Assembly: GCA_027858865.1 (NCBI GenBank)
Contig: JAQIBW010000146.1
Coordinates: forward strand, 1 to 9,273
DNA: 9,273 bases
Source: Sulfurimonas sp.
GTDB taxonomy: Bacteria; Campylobacterota; Campylobacteria; Campylobacterales; Sulfurimonadaceae
Direction of reading: 5' to 3'
Position 1 is the first letter of the stretch. Every line of letters begins with the position of its first letter. Made by a program: the position numbers and the translations under genes. A model generated the notes under the pieces. It searched no databases, was not told the DNA's origin, and saw only the letters and a program-made list of their open reading frames with translations. Shown here in pieces: positions 6,433 to 9,273 of the stretch.

Positions 6433-8223
6433 TTGAAGAACATTAGAAACTTTTCTATCATTGCTCATATCGACCATGGTAAGAGTACATTAGCAGACCG
6501 TATCATTCAAGAGTGTGGCTCAGTTACTGAACGTGAAATGGGCAAACAAATGATGGATACTATGGATATTGAGCAAGAGCGTGGTATTACCATCAAAGCT
6601 CAAAGTGTTAGACTTAACTATGTAAAAGATGGCGAGCACTTTATCCTAAACCTCATAGACACTCCGGGTCACGTTGATTTTTCTTATGAAGTTAGTAAAT
6701 CGCTTGCTTCTAGTGATGGTGCTTTGCTTATCGTAGATGCGGCTCAAGGTGTTGAAGCTCAGACTATTGCAAATGTATACTTAGCCCTTGATAACGATCT
6801 TGAACTTATTCCTGTTATTAACAAGATTGACCTTCCTGCTGCTGACCCTGTAAAAGTTGCTGAAGAGATAGAGACAAGTATTGGTATAGATGCTACAGAT
6901 GCATGTCTGGTAAGTGCAAAAACAGGTGTTGGGATTCGTGAGCTAATAGATGCTATTGTTGACAGAATTCCTGCTCCTGTTGGTGACCCTAAAGCTACTA
7001 CTAAAGCTATTATTTATGATTCATGGTTTGACCAATACTTAGGAGCACTTGCTCTTGTGCGTGTTTTTGATGGTCAGGTGAGAAAAGGTCAAAATATTAA
7101 GCTTATGAGTAATGGTGAAGAGCATCAGATACTAGACTTAATGTATCCTCACCCTATGAAAAAAATCAAAACTCAGACTATAGAGTGTGGTGAAATTGGT
7201 ATTGTTGTTTTAGGTCTTAAAGAAGTTAGCGTTATAAATGTTGGCGATACTCTTACAGATGCTAAAAACCCTGCACTTGAACCTGTTGGAACGTATGAGC
7301 CTGCTAAACCATTTGTATTTGCAGGTATTTATCCAATAGATACAGATGAATTTGAAAATTTACGTGATGCACTTGATAAACTTCGCCTTAACGATAGCTC
7401 TTTATCCTACGAGCCAGAGACATCTTTAGCTCTTGGTTTTGGCTTTCGTGTTGGATTTTTAGGGATGCTTCATATGGAGGTCGTAAAAGAGAGACTTGAA
7501 CGTGAGTTTAACCTTGATTTAATCGCTTCTGCTCCATCAGTTATTTACCAAGTTTATCTTAGCAATGGTGACAAAGTTACTGTTCATAATCCTTCTCAAC
7601 TTCCTGAAGTAAACCGTATTGACAGGATTGAAGAGCCTTATGTTAGAGCTACTGTTATCACTCCAAGCGCATACTTAGGTAACATCATAACTCTACTAAT
7701 AGGTAAACGTGGTACACAAACAAAAATGACTTACCTAAATGAAGATAGAGTCATGCTTGAGTATGAAGTACCAATGAATGAAATAGTAGTCGATTTTTAT
7801 GACACACTCAAATCAATCTCTAAAGGTTATGCTTCATTTGATTATGAGCCTATAGACTTTAGACCTGGAGACCTTGTTAAACTTGATATCAAAGTAGCTG
7901 GAGAGGCTGTAGATGCTCTAAGTATCGTTGTACCTCGTAATCAAGCTCTATCTCGTGGTCGTATTTTAGTTAAAAACATGAAAGAGATTATCCCTCGTCA
8001 ACTTTTTGAAGTGGCTGTACAAGCATCTTTGGGTTCTCAGATTATCGCTAGAGAAACTGTTAAATCTATGGGTAAAAATGTTACTGCTAAATGTTATGGT
8101 GGTGATATTACACGTAAAAGAAAACTACTGGAAAAACAAAAAGCCGGTAAAAAGCGTATGAAGTCCATAGGAAAAGTTCAACTTCCTTCAGAGGCATTTA
8201 TGTCTGTTTTAAAGATGGACTAA
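6433..8223 (+). CDS. lepA: Elongation factor 4 (LepA), ribosome-associated GTPase with TTG start
   Basis: Translational GTPase of 596 residues (E. coli 599), implicated in ribosome back-translocation and/or 30S biogenesis. The GTPase motifs are intact: AHIDHGKST (11-19), RGITI (50-54), DTPGH (76-80), NKID (130-133) and SAKTG (161-165). Domain II and EF-G-like domains follow. The LepA-specific C-terminal domain ends with KCYGGDITRKRKLLEKQK and GKKRMKSIGKVQLP. Start choice: a TTG reading MKNIRNFSIIAH, the conserved LepA N-terminus, with AGAGG 7 bases upstream; no ATG is available near that position. A TTG start often lowers initiation, so output may be set below that of prs in the same transcript. 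It lies 14 bases after prs and 11 before comF. Confidence 0.97.
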   Translation: MKNIRNFSIIAHIDHGKSTLADRIIQECGSVTEREMGKQMMDTMDIEQERGITIKAQSVRLNYVKDGEHFILNLIDTPGHVDFSYEVSKSLASSDGALLIVDAAQGVEAQTIANVYLALDNDLELIPVINKIDLPAADPVKVAEEIETSIGIDATDACLVSAKTGVGIRELIDAIVDRIPAPVGDPKATTKAIIYDSWFDQYLGALALVRVFDGQVRKGQNIKLMSNGEEHQILDLMYPHPMKKIKTQTIECGEIGIVVLGLKEVSVINVGDTLTDAKNPALEPVGTYEPAKPFVFAGIYPIDTDEFENLRDALDKLRLNDSSLSYEPETSLALGFGFRVGFLGMLHMEVVKERLEREFNLDLIASAPSVIYQVYLSNGDKVTVHNPSQLPEVNRIDRIEEPYVRATVITPSAYLGNIITLLIGKRGTQTKMTYLNEDRVMLEYEVPMNEIVVDFYDTLKSISKGYASFDYEPIDFRPGDLVKLDIKVAGEAVDALSIVVPRNQALSRGRILVKNMKEIIPRQLFEVAVQASLGSQIIARETVKSMGKNVTAKCYGGDITRKRKLLEKQKAGKKRMKSIGKVQLPSEAFMSVLKMD

Positions 8224-8234
8224 GTAGTTTACCT

Positions 8235-8810
8235 ATGAAATGTATGTTGTGTGAGAGTCTTTCTTTCACACACATCTGCTCCACTTGCCAAGAAACCTTT
8301 TTAAAACCCAGCATCTACAAACGAAAAATCCTTAACAACATCGAAGTTATCTCTTTTTACAAATATAAAGATATAAAAGATCTTCTTCACACAAAACACA
8401 CCGATTTAGGTTATTACATATATACTATTCTTGCCAACAACTCATTAAAACTATTCGCTCAAAACTTTGAGTACATAGATGTTGTAAACTCTATAGCCAT
8501 TGATGACAATGCAAGAAGTGGATACTCACATACAGCTATTTTAAATAAAGCTCTTAAAAGTAAGTACATAAAACCTGAATTCAATAAATTAAGAGCAAAA
8601 AATAGTGTTTCTTATTCTGGAAAGAGCAGAGAGTTCAGACTTATGAACCCAAGAAATTTCACATTTAAGCACAAAGTAACCAAAGATATAATACTTGTTG
8701 ACGACATAATAACAACAGGTTCAACATTCTCTCAAGCCATAAATACGATAACCAAAAGTAATGTAAATACTTTGTTCTGCTTAACCCTTACAGATGTTAA
8801 TATCAAATAA
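8235..8810 (+). CDS. comF: ComF family phosphoribosyltransferase-like protein
   Basis: Protein of 191 residues with the ComF layout: an N-terminal zinc-binding module (Cys3, Cys6, Cys15, Cys18) and a C-terminal phosphoribosyltransferase fold with PRPP loop ILVDDIITTGST (153-164). ComF proteins are needed for DNA uptake after transport in several naturally competent bacteria, probably handling single-stranded DNA in the cytoplasm; a nucleotide-salvage role is also possible. The usual conserved stretch between zinc module and PRPP loop is divergent here (KSREFRLMNPRNFTF, 130-144). The start ATG follows the lepA stop by 11 bases and has only a weak ribosome binding site (AAGTAG), which suggests translational coupling. 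Family call good; cellular role uncertain because no other competence gene is in view. Confidence 0.85.
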   Translation: MKCMLCESLSFTHICSTCQETFLKPSIYKRKILNNIEVISFYKYKDIKDLLHTKHTDLGYYIYTILANNSLKLFAQNFEYIDVVNSIAIDDNARSGYSHTAILNKALKSKYIKPEFNKLRAKNSVSYSGKSREFRLMNPRNFTFKHKVTKDIILVDDIITTGSTFSQAINTITKSNVNTLFCLTLTDVNIK

Positions 8811-8844
8811 ATAAGCACACTGTAAGGACACTTAAACTAAAATG

Positions 8845-8850
8845 TAATAT
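8845..8850 (+). promoter_or_regulatory. Possible -10 box for the plug-domain gene
   Basis: TAATAT preceded by ATG forms a weak -10-like hexamer (four of six) 20 bases before the ATG at 8870, within the 59-base gap after comF. The call rests mainly on position and could be chance; read-through from comF is the alternative. Confidence 0.2.
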
Positions 8851-8869
8851 TATTATTTCAGGCCAGCTT

Positions 8870-9273
8870 ATGAAAATTATTTTTTTATTACTTTTTTTAT
8901 CAACTTTTTTATTCTCAAAAGATGTACTTCTTGATGACCTACTTGCCCAATATGAAAAATCAGAATCTCTTTATCATAAAACAAAAAAAGAGAGCGCCGG
9001 ACATCTTATACTTTTCTCACGTGAAGACCTAGACCAGATGCAGGCATATACGCTGAATGATGTTCTAAAAACACTAAGAATGTTTAATCTTGAAGCAACA
9101 AGAACAGGTATGACAACTCTTGTAAAAAGTGGAGCTAGTCAAGTCGCACCAAATCCAGTAAAAATATTTATAAACTCCCATGAGTTAAATTCAGCAACTC
9201 TAGGAAATGCTCTAACACAATATGGAAAAATGGGACTATACTTTATAGACCATATAGAAGTCTATCAAGCCGG
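8870..9273 (+). CDS. TonB-dependent receptor plug-domain protein, 3'-truncated by window edge
   Basis: The frame from ATG 8870 stays open to the window end (134 complete codons). Residues 1-16 (MKIIFLLLFLSTFLFS) are a signal peptide with cleavage before Lys17, so the mature protein is exported. Residues 17-45 are polar and helical. They lead into a plug-like segment (ILFSREDLDQMQAYTLNDVLKTL, then VKIFINSHELNSATLG and FIDHIEVYQA) that matches the pattern of TonB-dependent receptor plugs: a strand ending in Arg-Glu-Asp-Leu, a helix, an Ile/Phe-rich strand, and a terminal strand ending in IEVYxG. No clear TonB box is seen. The ribosome binding site is weak (CAGG, 7 bases upstream). The barrel, if present, lies beyond the window, so substrate cannot be inferred. 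Plug homology is likely; full-length receptor is an assumption. Confidence 0.75.
   Translation, partial: MKIIFLLLFLSTFLFSKDVLLDDLLAQYEKSESLYHKTKKESAGHLILFSREDLDQMQAYTLNDVLKTLRMFNLEATRTGMTTLVKSGASQVAPNPVKIFINSHELNSATLGNALTQYGKMGLYFIDHIEVYQA

Noticed and set aside
8880..8912. T-rich run after comF as a terminator tail
   Set aside because: The T-runs are Phe/Leu codons of a signal peptide and there is no stem before them.
1..9273. Novel defence system, mobile element, CRISPR array or RNA gene
   Set aside because: No transposase, integrase, repeat-spacer pattern, tRNA-like fold or unknown multi-gene cassette was seen; all genes belong to recognisable families.

Overview
The window is AT-rich, tightly packed bacterial DNA, most likely from a Campylobacterota (Epsilonproteobacteria) genome of the Sulfurimonas/Sulfurovum kind. 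This is inferred from protein character, not from a database search. The clues are the AHQWRQP-type H-box of the histidine kinase, a desulforubrerythrin of the type described in Campylobacter jejuni, a Fur/PerR regulator beside it, and a TonB plug protein whose N-terminus looks like others I associate with this phylum. No stretch longer than about 110 bases lacks a gene. I saw no tRNA, rRNA, CRISPR array or insertion sequence.

Positions 1-4212 (+ strand) hold a signalling and envelope block. It begins with the 3' part of a triple-PAS sensor histidine kinase, cut by the window start. Next comes a response regulator with REC, HD-GYP and a degenerate GGDEF domain (predicted cyclic-di-GMP phosphodiesterase). 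A small Tsx-type outer-membrane channel starts only 17 bases after it. A 97-base gap with a 10-bp tandem repeat separates kinase and regulator.

Positions 4219-5404 are an oxidative-stress pair. A minus-strand desulforubrerythrin (rrc) is divergent from a PerR-like Fur-family repressor. The 124 bases between the two start codons carry a perfect 9-3-9 inverted repeat and a degenerate second copy 46 bp away. Each copy lies at or beside one of the two predicted promoters. This looks like a compact peroxide/iron switch controlling both genes. The repressor's -10 box sits so close to its ATG that a leaderless mRNA is predicted.

Positions 5492-8810 are a housekeeping block with gaps of 14 and 11 bases: PRPP synthetase (prs), elongation factor 4 (lepA, TTG start) and a ComF-type phosphoribosyltransferase. 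A signal-peptide protein with a TonB-dependent-receptor plug domain starts at 8870 and runs off the end.

Most genes are ordinary for such a genome. The parts most worth a second look are the rrc-perR control region and the unusual C-terminal domain of the response regulator.
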